Shown piece after piece: positions 40,096 to 48,987 of a stretch of 64,000 nt of DNA. The stretch covers positions 1 through 64,000 of the forward strand of contig NZ_JAHHIU010000006.1 of NCBI RefSeq assembly GCF_024539815.1, given 5' to 3'. The stretch comes from Streptomyces hayashii. Lineage in GTDB: Bacteria > Actinomycetota > Actinomycetes > Streptomycetales > Streptomycetaceae. Numbering within the stretch: the first letter of the stretch is position 1; every line of letters starts with the position of its first letter. The position numbers and the translations under genes are program-made. The notes beneath the pieces are model-generated. The model had not been told where the DNA came from, searched no databases, and saw only the letters and a program-made list of their open reading frames with translations.

Positions 40096-42270
40096 GTGCG
40101 TGGGGTGCGGTGGCGGCGGGCCTTCAGCCAGGCCGGGCGCAGCATCGCGGTGTGGGGTGTCTCCACGCTGACGATGCTCGTGCTGGCCGGGATACTGCCG
40201 GACTTCCGGCTGCAGTCGGCCGACGGTGACAGCTCCACCACCATCGCCATGACCGCGGCCGTCGGCGCCGGGGTGTTCGGCGTGCTGTCCGCCCTGGTGT
40301 GGCCGCTGCTCGTGCGCCTCCTGCTGCTGGTGCCGGCGCTGGTCCTCGGCGTGCTGGTGTTCTTCCTCAACGGCTCGCTGCTGCTGCTCGCCCTGCGGCT
40401 GAACCCCACCGGGCAGAGCGAGGCGGCCCCCGAGACCGCCGTCATCGTCGCCGCCGTGATGTCCGCCGTTGCCTCCGCGACCGGCGGCGCCCTGGCCGTC
40501 CGCGACGACGACGCCTACCGCCGCCGTCTGTACCGGCTGGCCGACCGCCGCCGAAGACGCGGCCCCGCCTGTCCCGACACGCCCGGCACCGTCTTCCTCC
40601 AGCTCGACGGCGTCGGCCACGACGTGCTGGAGGCGGCCGTGCGCAAGGGGCTGATGCCGACCGTCGCCGGATGGCTGGGCAGCGGGCCCGGACAGGGCAG
40701 CGCGTTGGCAGTCGACGGCGGCGCCACCCACCGCCTCACCTCCTGGCGCACCGACTGGTCCAGCCAGACCGGCGCGAGCCAGCTGGGCATCCTGCACGGC
40801 AGCAACCACGACGTGCCCGCCTTCCGCTGGTACGAGAAGGACAGCGGGGAGGTGATGGTCTGCAACCGCCCCACCAGTGCCGCCGAACTCCAGCGCCGGG
40901 CGGTCGAACGCACCGGTGACGGCGGGCTGCTGTCCGCCGACGGCGCGAGCCGCGGCAACCTCTTCAGCGGCGGCGCCGACGAGCAGGCGCTCGTGCTGTC
41001 CATCGCCGCGCGCCGCCGCAGCCGGGAGACCCGGTCGCGGGCCGGCTACTTCGCGTACTTCTCCGACCCGGCCAACGCGGTGCGCACGGCGCTGTCGTTC
41101 GTCGCCGAGGTGGTCCGCGAGATCGCCCAGTCCACCCGTGCCCGTCTGAGGAAGGAACGCCCGCGCGTGGGACGCGGCGGCCTGTACCCCCTCGTCCGCG
41201 CCTTCGCGACCGTCGTCGAACGGGACGTGGTGGTGGCGGCCGTCACGGGCGACATGCTCGCCGGCCGCACCGCCGTCTACGCCGACCTGGTGGCCTACGA
41301 CGAGGTCGCGCACCACTCCGGGCCGCTCGGCCGGGACACCGAGCAGGTGCTCGGGCGGCTCGACCGGGCGCTCGCGCTGATCGAGAGCGTCGCCGAACAC
41401 GCCCCCCGCCCCTACCGGATCGTCGTGCTGTCCGACCACGGTCAGAGCCCGGGCGAAACGTTCCGCGCCCGCTACGGCCTCACGCTCGGCGACCTGGTCC
41501 GGGCCGGCTGCGGGCTGCCCGTGCCGCGCAGGGCCGAGCGCACCCACAGCGGCGCGGAGGCCCGGGCGGCCGTCCGCGCGGCGCTGCGCCGGCCGGTGGA
41601 GGAGGGCGGCGCACGCCACCGCCCGGCCGGCCGGGACTCGGAGCCGATCGTGCTCGCCTCCGGCAACCTCGGCCTCATCTCGTTCCCCGACGTGCCGCAC
41701 CGGATGAGCAAGGAGGAGATCGACGCCCGTCACCCCGCGTTGCTGTCCACGCTCGCCAACCATCCCGGCATCGGCTTCCTCCTCGTGCGCAGCGAGCAGC
41801 ACGGCGGGGTCGTCCTCGGCGCGTACGGCGCGGAGATCCCCCTGGACCGGCTCGACGACGACCGGGGCCCGCTGGCCGTGTTCGGGCCGGGCGCGGCCGA
41901 CGCCGTGCGCCGCACCCACTCCTTCCCGCACACCGCCGACATCATGGTCAACTCCTTCCACGACCCGGCCGACGGCGAGGTCCTCGCCTTCGAGGAGCAG
42001 ATCGGCTCCCACGGCGGCCTCGGCGGCGCCCAGGCCCGGCCGTTCCTGCTCTCCCCGCTCGCCCTGTCCGCGCCCGGCGAGGACGGCGCGGAGCCGGTCG
42101 GAGCCGAGCACGTCCACCGCGTGCTGCGGCGCTGGCTGCGTGAGTCCGACGGACCCCAGGTGCCGTTGGACACGGAGACCGGCGCCGGCCAGGACACGGA
42201 TCAGGACGCAGAGCGGGACACGGATCAGGACACAGAGCCCGAGGCGGCGCCGGAGGAGCACGTCGCCTGA
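40096..42270 (+). CDS. Membrane-anchored alkaline-phosphatase-superfamily phosphodiesterase with phage-holin-like N-terminus
   Basis: About 724 residues. Residues 1-140 hold four membrane helices resembling the 4-TM phage-holin-4 domain, beginning at SIAVWGVSTLTMLVLAGILP. The soluble part has alkaline-phosphatase/type I phosphodiesterase metal motifs: FLQLDGVGHDVLEAAV, LTSWRTDWSSQTGASQ (nucleophile region), YDEVAHHSGP and VVLSDHGQSPG. The tail is a DTDQDAERD-type acidic repeat. The substrate is unknown; cleavage of nucleotide or lipid phosphodiesters is plausible. The start is uncertain: GTG 40096 or 40105, or 40045, as no strong ribosome-binding site is seen. Confidence 0.78.
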   Translation: MRGVRWRRAFSQAGRSIAVWGVSTLTMLVLAGILPDFRLQSADGDSSTTIAMTAAVGAGVFGVLSALVWPLLVRLLLLVPALVLGVLVFFLNGSLLLLALRLNPTGQSEAAPETAVIVAAVMSAVASATGGALAVRDDDAYRRRLYRLADRRRRRGPACPDTPGTVFLQLDGVGHDVLEAAVRKGLMPTVAGWLGSGPGQGSALAVDGGATHRLTSWRTDWSSQTGASQLGILHGSNHDVPAFRWYEKDSGEVMVCNRPTSAAELQRRAVERTGDGGLLSADGASRGNLFSGGADEQALVLSIAARRRSRETRSRAGYFAYFSDPANAVRTALSFVAEVVREIAQSTRARLRKERPRVGRGGLYPLVRAFATVVERDVVVAAVTGDMLAGRTAVYADLVAYDEVAHHSGPLGRDTEQVLGRLDRALALIESVAEHAPRPYRIVVLSDHGQSPGETFRARYGLTLGDLVRAGCGLPVPRRAERTHSGAEARAAVRAALRRPVEEGGARHRPAGRDSEPIVLASGNLGLISFPDVPHRMSKEEIDARHPALLSTLANHPGIGFLLVRSEQHGGVVLGAYGAEIPLDRLDDDRGPLAVFGPGAADAVRRTHSFPHTADIMVNSFHDPADGEVLAFEEQIGSHGGLGGAQARPFLLSPLALSAPGEDGAEPVGAEHVHRVLRRWLRESDGPQVPLDTETGAGQDTDQDAERDTDQDTEPEAAPEEHVA

Positions 42271-42376
42271 AATTCGGCTGCGCCGAAGGGGACGCGGGAC
42301 CACACTGTCCGTGCGGATCCCTCCGCCCGTCCCGCGCACTCGCGCACCCTTCGCCTTCTCCCCGAGGAGTCCTGCG

Positions 42377-43438
42377 TTGCAGGCTGCCGTCGCCGTCACG
42401 CCCTCCCGTGTCCCCGAACTCCTGCTCGGGCTCGCCACCGTGCGACCGGTGTTCCTCTGGGGCGCCCCCGGAATCGGAAAGTCGTCCCTGGTGAGGGAGT
42501 TCGCGCGGTCCCTGGGGCTGGAGTGCGTGAGTCTGCTCGGCACGCAGCTCGCGCCCGAGGACCTGATCGGCGTGCCCCAGATCCGTGACGGCCGTTCGGT
42601 GTTCTGCCCACCGCAGGCCATCGCCCGCGACGAGCCCTACTGCCTGTTCCTGGACGAGCTCAACGCGGCCACGCCCGACGTGCAGAAAGCGTTCTACTCG
42701 CTGATTCTCGACCGTCGGATCGGCGACTACGAGCTGCCCGAGGGCTCGATCGTCATCGGGGCCGGGAACCGGGCCACGGACAACGCGCTCGCCCGGCCCA
42801 TCGCCTCCGCCCTCGTCAACCGTCTCACCCACGTCCACCTTGAGGCGTCCGCGAAGGACTGGCTGCGGTGGGCCGCGGGCAACGGCATCCACCCGTGGAT
42901 CCTCGACCACCTCACCGACCGGCCCGACCATCTGTGGTCCAAGCCGCCGAAAACCGAGGAACCGTTTTCCACGCCCCGCTCCTGGCACATGCTCTCCGAC
43001 GCCCTGCACTCCTTCGGGCGCGACCTCGACGAGGACACCCTCAAGGTCCTCGCGCACGGCACGCTGACGCCCACCCACGCCACCGCCTTCTGCGGCTACG
43101 TCAAGATCGTCCGCAGCCGCTACGGCATCGAGGCCGTCCTGAAGGGCGAGGCCTCCTGGCCGCACCGCGTCGAGGACCGCGACCTGCTCTACTACCTCGC
43201 CGACTCGTTCCGCGGCCGGCTGGTCAAGGAGCTCCCCGCCGTCAAGGAGCACATGTCGGCGAAGGGCCGGCAGACCGCCTACCGCGCCAAGTCGCTGCTC
43301 GTGCAGCTCGCCGAGATCTCCGTCGAGGTCGCCCAGACCGTCATCGCCTCCGACGCCGACGGCAACCCCGTGCTGCCCGCCTGGTTCCTGGTCGAGGCGG
43401 CCCGGGACATGCCCCGCCTGGTGGAGGCGCGCCGGTGA
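42377..43438 (+). CDS. MoxR-type AAA+ ATPase
   Basis: A 353-residue AAA+ ATPase. Walker A is WGAPGIGKSSLV (about residue 34), Walker B CLFLDELNAATPDVQKAFY, and sensor-1 GAGNRATDN. This places it near MoxR/RavA-type proteins, which work with VWA-domain partners on metal insertion or protein remodelling. TTG 42377 is chosen because GAGGAG lies 6 bases before it. Its stop overlaps the GTG of the zinc-protease/VWA protein, so the two form a unit. Confidence 0.88.
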   Translation: MQAAVAVTPSRVPELLLGLATVRPVFLWGAPGIGKSSLVREFARSLGLECVSLLGTQLAPEDLIGVPQIRDGRSVFCPPQAIARDEPYCLFLDELNAATPDVQKAFYSLILDRRIGDYELPEGSIVIGAGNRATDNALARPIASALVNRLTHVHLEASAKDWLRWAAGNGIHPWILDHLTDRPDHLWSKPPKTEEPFSTPRSWHMLSDALHSFGRDLDEDTLKVLAHGTLTPTHATAFCGYVKIVRSRYGIEAVLKGEASWPHRVEDRDLLYYLADSFRGRLVKELPAVKEHMSAKGRQTAYRAKSLLVQLAEISVEVAQTVIASDADGNPVLPAWFLVEAARDMPRLVEARR

Positions 43439-45231
43439 CCCGTGCCGACCGCGACAGGAAGAAGCGGGACCTGGCCCAGGAGCACTTCGAGTCCGGTCTC
43501 GCGGTGATGCGCGCCAACCCGGCGCTGGCCGCCGTCGAGTTGGACGTCTGCCGTCGCGAGGAGTGCCCCATGGCCTCCCGCGACGGACTCGTGCGCGCCG
43601 ACTCCAACGGCACCCTGCACGTGCACCCCACCCGCATCGTCGAACCCGCCCGCTGGGCCTGGTCGCTCGCGCACGCCGCCCTCCACCTCGGCTTCGGACA
43701 CCTCCCGGCGTCCAAGGACCGGCGCGACCAGCCCGACCGGTACGACATCGCCGCGCGCTGCACGGTCGTCAACCGTTTTCTGCTGACTTTCCGCATCGGC
43801 GCCGCCCCGGACGACCTTCCGCCGACGTACCCCGGCGGCGACGAGGAGCAGCTCGCCGCCCGCTGGCGGCGCACCGGACTCCCGGCCGCGTACGAGCACT
43901 GCGGCACCGCCGGGACGGACGCCGACCAGGTGTTCGTCCCGTGGGGCCGCTACGCCGGACAGATACCGCACTGGCAGTCGGCGTTCGCCACCGCCCTGAC
44001 CCGCACCGTGTCCGCCGCGATGGACATGGCCGGCGGCCGGCGCGACTCCCTCGGCGGCGAGGCGCCCGACCGGCGTCCCTGGGAGCGCGCCCTGAGCTGG
44101 TTCGTCTCCTCCTACCCGCTGCTCGGCGCCCTCGCGGCCGGCATCACGCTCGTCGCCGACGCCGAACTCGCCCGCGCGCACGGCATCCGGATCGCCGCCG
44201 TGAACGCGGAGGCGGGCGAGATCTACGTCAACCCGCTGCGCACCTTCGACGACGAGGAGTGGCGGTTCGTCCTGGCCCACGAGATGCTGCACGCCGCCCT
44301 GCGCCACGGAGACCGCTGCGGCGCCCGCGACCCCTACCTCTTCAACGTCGCCTGCGACTACGTCGTCAACGGCTGGCTGCGCGAGATGCAGATCGGCGTC
44401 ATGCCGGAAGGACTGCTGTACGACGCCCAGTCGGCGGGTCTGTCCGCCGAGGAGGTCTACGACCGCATCGCCGTGGACCTGCGCCGGACGCGACGTCTGG
44501 CCACCCTGCGCGGCAAGGGCCTCGGCGACATCCTCGGAGCCCCCCTCGGCCCGCCCTGCGACCACGTCGACCTCGACGGCTTCTACCGCCGGGGCCTCGC
44601 CCAGGGGCTCGACCTGCACCAGCGCCAGGAACGCGGTTTCCTGCCCGGCGGGTTGGTGGAGGAGATCCGCGCGCTCAGTCATCCGCCACTGCCCTGGGAC
44701 GCTCAACTGGCCCGCTGGTTCGACGAGTTCGTGCCACGCCCCGAGCCGCTGCGCACCTACGCCCGTCCCGCGCGCCGCCAGGCGTCCACCCCCGACATCC
44801 CGCGCGCCGGCCGCTGGTTCCCGCCCGAGGAGACCGCCCGCTGCACCTTCGGCGTCGTCCTGGACACCTCCGGCTCCATGGACCGCACCCTCCTGGGCAA
44901 GGCGCTCGGCGCGATCGCCTCGTACGCCCAGGCCCGCGACGTGCCGGCGGCCCGGGTCGTGTTCTGCGACGCGGCCCCGCACGACGCGGGCTATCTGCCG
45001 GTCGCCGACATCGCCGGCCGGGTCCGCGTGCACGGGCGCGGCGGCACCGTCCTGCAACCCGGGATCGACCTGCTGCACCGCGCCGACGACTTCCCGCCCG
45101 GCGCGCCGCTCCTCGTCATCACCGACGGCTGGTGCGACGTCCTGCGGATCCGGCGCGAGCACGCCTACCTCGTCCCGCAGGGCCGCCGGCTGCCGTTCAC
45201 GGCTCGGGGGCCGGTGTTCCGGGTGCAGTGA
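43435..45231 (+). CDS. VWA-like protein with zinc-protease motif (DUF2201-like)
   Basis: A 598-residue protein. The HEMLHAALRHGDR zinc-protease motif is near residue 282, and a C-terminal VWA-like domain begins at VVLDTSGSMD (about 476), which is the MIDAS DxSxS. DUF2201-family partners of MoxR ATPases have this arrangement. The two act together: the ATPase likely remodels or activates the VWA protein. GTG 43435 overlaps the ATPase stop. Target is unknown. Confidence 0.85.
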   Translation: MTRADRDRKKRDLAQEHFESGLAVMRANPALAAVELDVCRREECPMASRDGLVRADSNGTLHVHPTRIVEPARWAWSLAHAALHLGFGHLPASKDRRDQPDRYDIAARCTVVNRFLLTFRIGAAPDDLPPTYPGGDEEQLAARWRRTGLPAAYEHCGTAGTDADQVFVPWGRYAGQIPHWQSAFATALTRTVSAAMDMAGGRRDSLGGEAPDRRPWERALSWFVSSYPLLGALAAGITLVADAELARAHGIRIAAVNAEAGEIYVNPLRTFDDEEWRFVLAHEMLHAALRHGDRCGARDPYLFNVACDYVVNGWLREMQIGVMPEGLLYDAQSAGLSAEEVYDRIAVDLRRTRRLATLRGKGLGDILGAPLGPPCDHVDLDGFYRRGLAQGLDLHQRQERGFLPGGLVEEIRALSHPPLPWDAQLARWFDEFVPRPEPLRTYARPARRQASTPDIPRAGRWFPPEETARCTFGVVLDTSGSMDRTLLGKALGAIASYAQARDVPAARVVFCDAAPHDAGYLPVADIAGRVRVHGRGGTVLQPGIDLLHRADDFPPGAPLLVITDGWCDVLRIRREHAYLVPQGRRLPFTARGPVFRVQ

Positions 45232-45303
45232 GCGAGAGTGTGATCGGATGGGGGTACGGAAAACCCGTCCCCCCGACGGGAAACCCACGCGAAAGGAAGA
45301 ACC

Positions 45304-45732
45304 GTGGCCACCACGCGCTCCGCACACACCGTCTGGGAAGGCAACCTGATCGAGGGCAACGGGGTCGTGACCTTCGACTCCTCGGGCGCCATCGACCAGC
45401 AGCCCGTGACGTGGGCCGCCCGCACCCAGGAGGCGAACGGCAAGACCAGCCCCGAGGAGCTGATCGCGGCCGCCCACTCCAGCTGCTTCTCCATGGCCTT
45501 CTCGCACGCCCTCACCGGTGCGGGCACGCCGCCTGCCAAGCTGACCACCTCGGCCGACGTCACCTTCCAGCCGGGTGAGGGCATCACGGGCATCCACCTG
45601 ACCGTCGAGGGCACGGTTCCGGGCCTCGACGAGGAGGCGTTCGTGGCCGCCGCCGAGGAGGCCAAGGTCAACTGCCCCGTCAGCCAGGCCCTCAAGGCCG
45701 TCCCGATCACCCTCTCGGCCAAGCTCGCCTGA
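45304..45732 (+). CDS. OsmC/Ohr-family peroxiredoxin
   Basis: A 142-residue protein with the reactive cysteine in AAAHSSCFSMAFSHAL (about residue 61) and the resolving cysteine in KVNCPVSQALK (about 124), a full OsmC-family pair. It reduces organic hydroperoxides in the cytoplasm. AAAGGAAG lies about 7 bases before GTG 45304. A short CCCGTC/GACGGG hairpin and a GGGTAC sit upstream, but no complete SigB promoter is present. It ends at a strong convergent terminator. Confidence 0.9.
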   Translation: MATTRSAHTVWEGNLIEGNGVVTFDSSGAIDQQPVTWAARTQEANGKTSPEELIAAAHSSCFSMAFSHALTGAGTPPAKLTTSADVTFQPGEGITGIHLTVEGTVPGLDEEAFVAAAEEAKVNCPVSQALKAVPITLSAKLA

Positions 45733-45765
45733 GCCAACCCGCCACCGGCCACCCGCCCGTGAGCC

Positions 45766-45816
45766 CCGGCCCCGGGCCGCATCCGCCGACGTCGAGCGGA
45801 AACGGCCCGGGGCCGG
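45766..45816. terminator. Strong convergent hairpin terminator after osmC and the 135-residue gene
   Basis: Arm CCGGCCCCGGGCCG (45766-45779) pairs perfectly with 45803-45816; the 23-nt interior contains a further TCCGC/GCGGA helix. It ends the osmC gene on one side and the beta-helix block on the other. Confidence 0.8.
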
Positions 45817-45855
45817 AGGGCCCAGGGGCGCAAGGGAGCAGGGGCCCGGAGGGGA

Positions 45856-46263
45856 TCAGACCAGTTGGCTGAGGCCTCTGATCGCCTCCTGGGCCCATTC
45901 CTGCGCCCCCACCGCCGTTCCCGCCGCGATCCCGGTCGCCACCGGGGCCAGGGCTCCCCTGAGGGCGTTCAGAGCACGACGCAGCCGGCCCGGCTCCGGA
46001 TCCTGCGGTCCGGTCACCTCCGTCAGCACGTCCCTGGCGGCGGCCTCGGCGTCCTCACGCTCGCGGTCGGCGAGGCCGGCTCCGGGAAGCTGCCGCAGCA
46101 GCTCGCCCACCAGCGTCGCGAGCGCCTCGTACCCCGGCGCCACCGGGCCGTTGAGCTGCTGGTTCTGGGTGACCGTCTCGTTGTTCCAGGCGAACTGGGA
46201 GCCCGACACGGCGCAGTTGAACACCGGCCCGTCGTAATTGTTCACCTGCTGCGGGTCGTTCAT
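45856..46263 (-). CDS. 135-residue helical protein with N-terminal NNY-GPVF motif
   Basis: I do not recognise a named domain. Residues 1-35 hold VNNYDGPVF, an AV pair, QFAWNNETV and QNQQ. The C-terminal beta-helix partner ends with a motif sharing 18 of 33 positions. Residues 45-75 form a helix (LATLVGELLRQLP), and the last 55 a second amphipathic region with ALRGALAPVATGIAAGTAVG, which could associate with membranes. ATG 46263 overlaps the stop of the beta-helix gene. It is the last gene of its block, before the terminator at 45766. Related proteins occur in Streptomyces, and the function is unknown. Confidence 0.75.
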   Translation of the reverse strand: MNDPQQVNNYDGPVFNCAVSGSQFAWNNETVTQNQQLNGPVAPGYEALATLVGELLRQLPGAGLADREREDAEAAARDVLTEVTGPQDPEPGRLRRALNALRGALAPVATGIAAGTAVGAQEWAQEAIRGLSQLV

Positions 46264-47978
46264 CGGCCGACTCCGTCCTCATCGCTGTGGTTGGTCTGCT
46301 GCTGGACGACGCTGCTGTTGTTCCAGGCCAGTTGGGCGTGGTGGACCGCCTGGTGGAAGACGGGCCCGTAGTAGTTGTTCACGACGGACGTCGGCGCGGC
46401 GGCGGGTTCGGCGATCCGCACCACCGGCAGGGTCGTGCGGAGCGTGGTCAGGTCGACGCGGCCGTTGTGCTGGACGGCCGTGACCCCCGTGCCCGTCACC
46501 GAGCACTCCACCAGCCGGCCGCCGCCCGAGCCGTCGAAGCGCATGCCGGTCGCCCCGCAGTCGTCGAAGCGGCTGTCCGAGACGTCCAGATACGCCGAGT
46601 CCGTCACACAGACGCCGAACGAGCGGGCGTCGGTCACGCGGAGGCCGGCGACGACCAGCCGCGCCGTGCCGTGCGCGAGGGCCCCGCCGGTGGTCACCGC
46701 CGAGACGTCGCAGTCGCGCACATGGAGCTGCGCCTCCTCGCCGGTGCTGAAGCCCAGCAGCCCGCGCTGCGCGGAGACCCCCTTCAGCGTGGCCCGGGAC
46801 TGGCCGACGGCGGCCACGGCCGCCATGTCGAAGTCGTGGATCGTGGTGTCGGTGAGCTCGGCCGTCGTCCCGCCGTTGCCCCGGGTCTCCAGGCCGAACG
46901 GACAGCGCTCGACGCGGATCTGCTCGAAGACGGCCTTGCTCTCGTCCCAGACCCGCAGCGCGACGCCGGTCATGTCCACGACGGTTGTGCGGGTGAAGCG
47001 GCCCCGGGCCTTGTCGGTGACCGCGATGCCGACGTTGCCGCCCGTGATGCGGCAGCCGGTCACCCGGGGAGCGCCGCCGCTGGTGGACAACACCCCGATG
47101 TTCCCCGCGCCGAAAATCTCGCAGTCCTCGAACGTGCCCCGGCCCGCCTCCTGGACATGGACGCCGGTGTCCCGGCAGTCGGTGAACACACAGCCCCGCA
47201 CCGTCGGGTCGGCGCCGCTCGCCACCAGGATCCCGTTCTCGGCGTCGGTGACCCGGGTGCCGCGAACCGAACCGCGGGACTGCTCGACGAACGCGACCGC
47301 CGCCATGTGCACGGCGTCGACCCGGCAGTCCTCCACGATCAGCTCGGCCCGGGTGTCCGCCATGAGGGCCGCCTTCTCGGTCCCGGTGACCTCGCATCCG
47401 GCCAGATGCGCCCACGCGTCGCTGACCCGCACGCCGTGGATGCGGGCGCCGTCGACGCGACCGGCCCGCACCGTGACCCGGGCGTTCTCGATCACCGCGA
47501 GGGCGTTGTCGGCGGAGTCGGCGAACCGGCACCGCTCGACATGCCCTGCGGAACCCGCGAACACGACCCGGCCGAAACGGAACTGACTGTCCGTCAAGGT
47601 GGCTGCCGCGTGCGGTCGCACGTGCACGCACACCCCGTCGTGCGCCCGTACCTCCACCCGGTCCAGCACGAGGGCGCCTCCCTGGCAGTCGACGACGCCG
47701 GCTTCGGCGCCCCGCCCCACCAGTACGAGCCCGCGGACCGCCACCGAGCCCAGGGTGTCGAGCACGGTGCCCCGAGGCCGGCTCAGCACCACCGAGCCGG
47801 GCTCGCCGAGCGCGACCAGCTCGACCTCGCCGCGGACGGCGAGCCGCTCCTCGTAGTGGCCGGGGGCGATCTCCACGCGCGCTGCCCGGCCCCGGGCGGC
47901 GACGGCGCGCAGCGCGGACGCGATGTCGGGGTGGGCGCCGCGACCCCCGTGCGGTGACACGACGTACTTCTTGACCAT
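46260..47978 (-). CDS. Right-handed parallel beta-helix protein with C-terminal NNY-GPVF motif
   Basis: A 572-residue protein without signal peptide. It begins MVKKYVVSPHGGRG and a helix (DIASALRAVAARG), and continues as about 20 rungs of 20-25 residues with repeated C-R-V/F-x-D and G-V-x-V steps, the pattern of pectate-lyase-like/CASH beta-helices. After residue 520 the repeats stop, and a linker (AEPAAAPTS) leads to VVNNYYGPVF, QLAWNNSSV and QQQ. Family members act as lyases, scaffolds or sensors; no catalytic set is visible, and the cytoplasmic setting favours binding. The gene is coupled by ATGA overlap to the 135-residue gene, which has the same motif at its N-terminus. Confidence 0.8.
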   Translation of the reverse strand: MVKKYVVSPHGGRGAHPDIASALRAVAARGRAARVEIAPGHYEERLAVRGEVELVALGEPGSVVLSRPRGTVLDTLGSVAVRGLVLVGRGAEAGVVDCQGGALVLDRVEVRAHDGVCVHVRPHAAATLTDSQFRFGRVVFAGSAGHVERCRFADSADNALAVIENARVTVRAGRVDGARIHGVRVSDAWAHLAGCEVTGTEKAALMADTRAELIVEDCRVDAVHMAAVAFVEQSRGSVRGTRVTDAENGILVASGADPTVRGCVFTDCRDTGVHVQEAGRGTFEDCEIFGAGNIGVLSTSGGAPRVTGCRITGGNVGIAVTDKARGRFTRTTVVDMTGVALRVWDESKAVFEQIRVERCPFGLETRGNGGTTAELTDTTIHDFDMAAVAAVGQSRATLKGVSAQRGLLGFSTGEEAQLHVRDCDVSAVTTGGALAHGTARLVVAGLRVTDARSFGVCVTDSAYLDVSDSRFDDCGATGMRFDGSGGGRLVECSVTGTGVTAVQHNGRVDLTTLRTTLPVVRIAEPAAAPTSVVNNYYGPVFHQAVHHAQLAWNNSSVVQQQTNHSDEDGVGR

Positions 47979-48109
47979 GCCCGCTTCCCCCGCAGCACCG
48001 ACCGTGAAGAATCGTTGACTCGCGGTCACTGATGCTACCGGAGCGGACGGGGCGACGGATGGGCCGCGCGAGGCCTTCACACACCCCGCCCGCTCTCCGT
48101 GCCGTCCGG

Positions 48110-48931
48110 TCAGGATATGCGGGCGACCCCGGCGTACACCGGCACGATGCCCTCGGCCTGGGCCGCCACGTCCTCGGGGTCCGGCCGCCAGCCCGAGACC
48201 GGGATCACGCCCGGGCCCAGCAGCTCCATGCCGTCGAAGAAGCGGGCGAACTCGGAGAGCGGCCGGGGGTGGAAGGGGGTGCCGCTGCGCCGGAAGTTCT
48301 CGGCCGCCTTTCCGACGGCCCGCGGGTTCAGATCGGCGGTCACCTGGGAGAGGATCAGCCAACTGCCCGGGGCGAGCGCGGCCGTGTAGTCCTTCAGCAG
48401 GCCGTGCACGTCGTCGCCGTCCGGGTCCGTGCCCAGATAGTGCGTCAGCGCCACCAGCGACAGCGCGATGGGCTGCCCGAAGTCCAGGGAGTCGGCGGCC
48501 CGGGCCAGCAGTTCGGCACGGTCGCGGACATCGGCGTGCACGTACTGGGTGCGGCCCTCGGCCGAACCGTGCAGCAGCGCCTCCGCGTGCCGCAGCACGA
48601 TCGGGTCGTTGTCCGCGTAGACGACCCTCGCCTCGGGGGCGACGCCCTGCGCCACCTGGTGCAGGTTGGGCTCGGTGGGGATGCCGGTGCCGATGTCCAG
48701 GAACTGGCGTATGCCGGCCTCGGCGGCCGCCCGCACGGCCCGCTGCATGAACCGCCGGTTGGCCCGCGCTCCGCGCAGCACCGTGTCGTCCACGGCGAGG
48801 ATCCGCCGGGCCAGCTCCTCGTCCACGGGGTAGTTGTCCTTGCCGCCCAGCCACCAGTCGTAAACGCGCGCGGGATGCGGCCTGGTGGTGTCGACGCGGG
48901 TGGCGAGGCGGTCCGGCTCGGTTCCGGTCAT
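48110..48931 (-). CDS. SAM-dependent methyltransferase, DUF574 family
   Basis: A 273-residue protein with the hallmark PHPARVYDWWLGGKDNYPVD near residue 15, FLDIGTGIPTEPNLHQVA as motif I, VYADNDPIVLRHAEALL, and YLGTDPDGDDVHGLL. DUF574 proteins are abundant in Streptomyces and often lie beside DUF5753/DUF397 regulators, as here; no substrate is established. GAGGAG lies 10 bases upstream of ATG 48931. It is 56 bp after the DUF5753 regulator and 131 bp before the beta-helix gene. Confidence 0.88.
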   Translation of the reverse strand: MTGTEPDRLATRVDTTRPHPARVYDWWLGGKDNYPVDEELARRILAVDDTVLRGARANRRFMQRAVRAAAEAGIRQFLDIGTGIPTEPNLHQVAQGVAPEARVVYADNDPIVLRHAEALLHGSAEGRTQYVHADVRDRAELLARAADSLDFGQPIALSLVALTHYLGTDPDGDDVHGLLKDYTAALAPGSWLILSQVTADLNPRAVGKAAENFRRSGTPFHPRPLSEFARFFDGMELLGPGVIPVSGWRPDPEDVAAQAEGIVPVYAGVARIS

Positions 48932-48987
48932 CGCGGTCTGCTCCTCGAAAGGGCCGAAGGGGGAGCGGCTCGGACGGCGCGCCGCGG

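Noticed and set aside
39991..42621. Minus-strand 876-codon open frame opposite the phosphodiesterase gene
   Set aside because: Codon pattern and domain content support the plus strand only.
45250..45285. GGGTAC upstream of osmC as a SigB promoter
   Set aside because: No acceptable minus-35 at the right distance.
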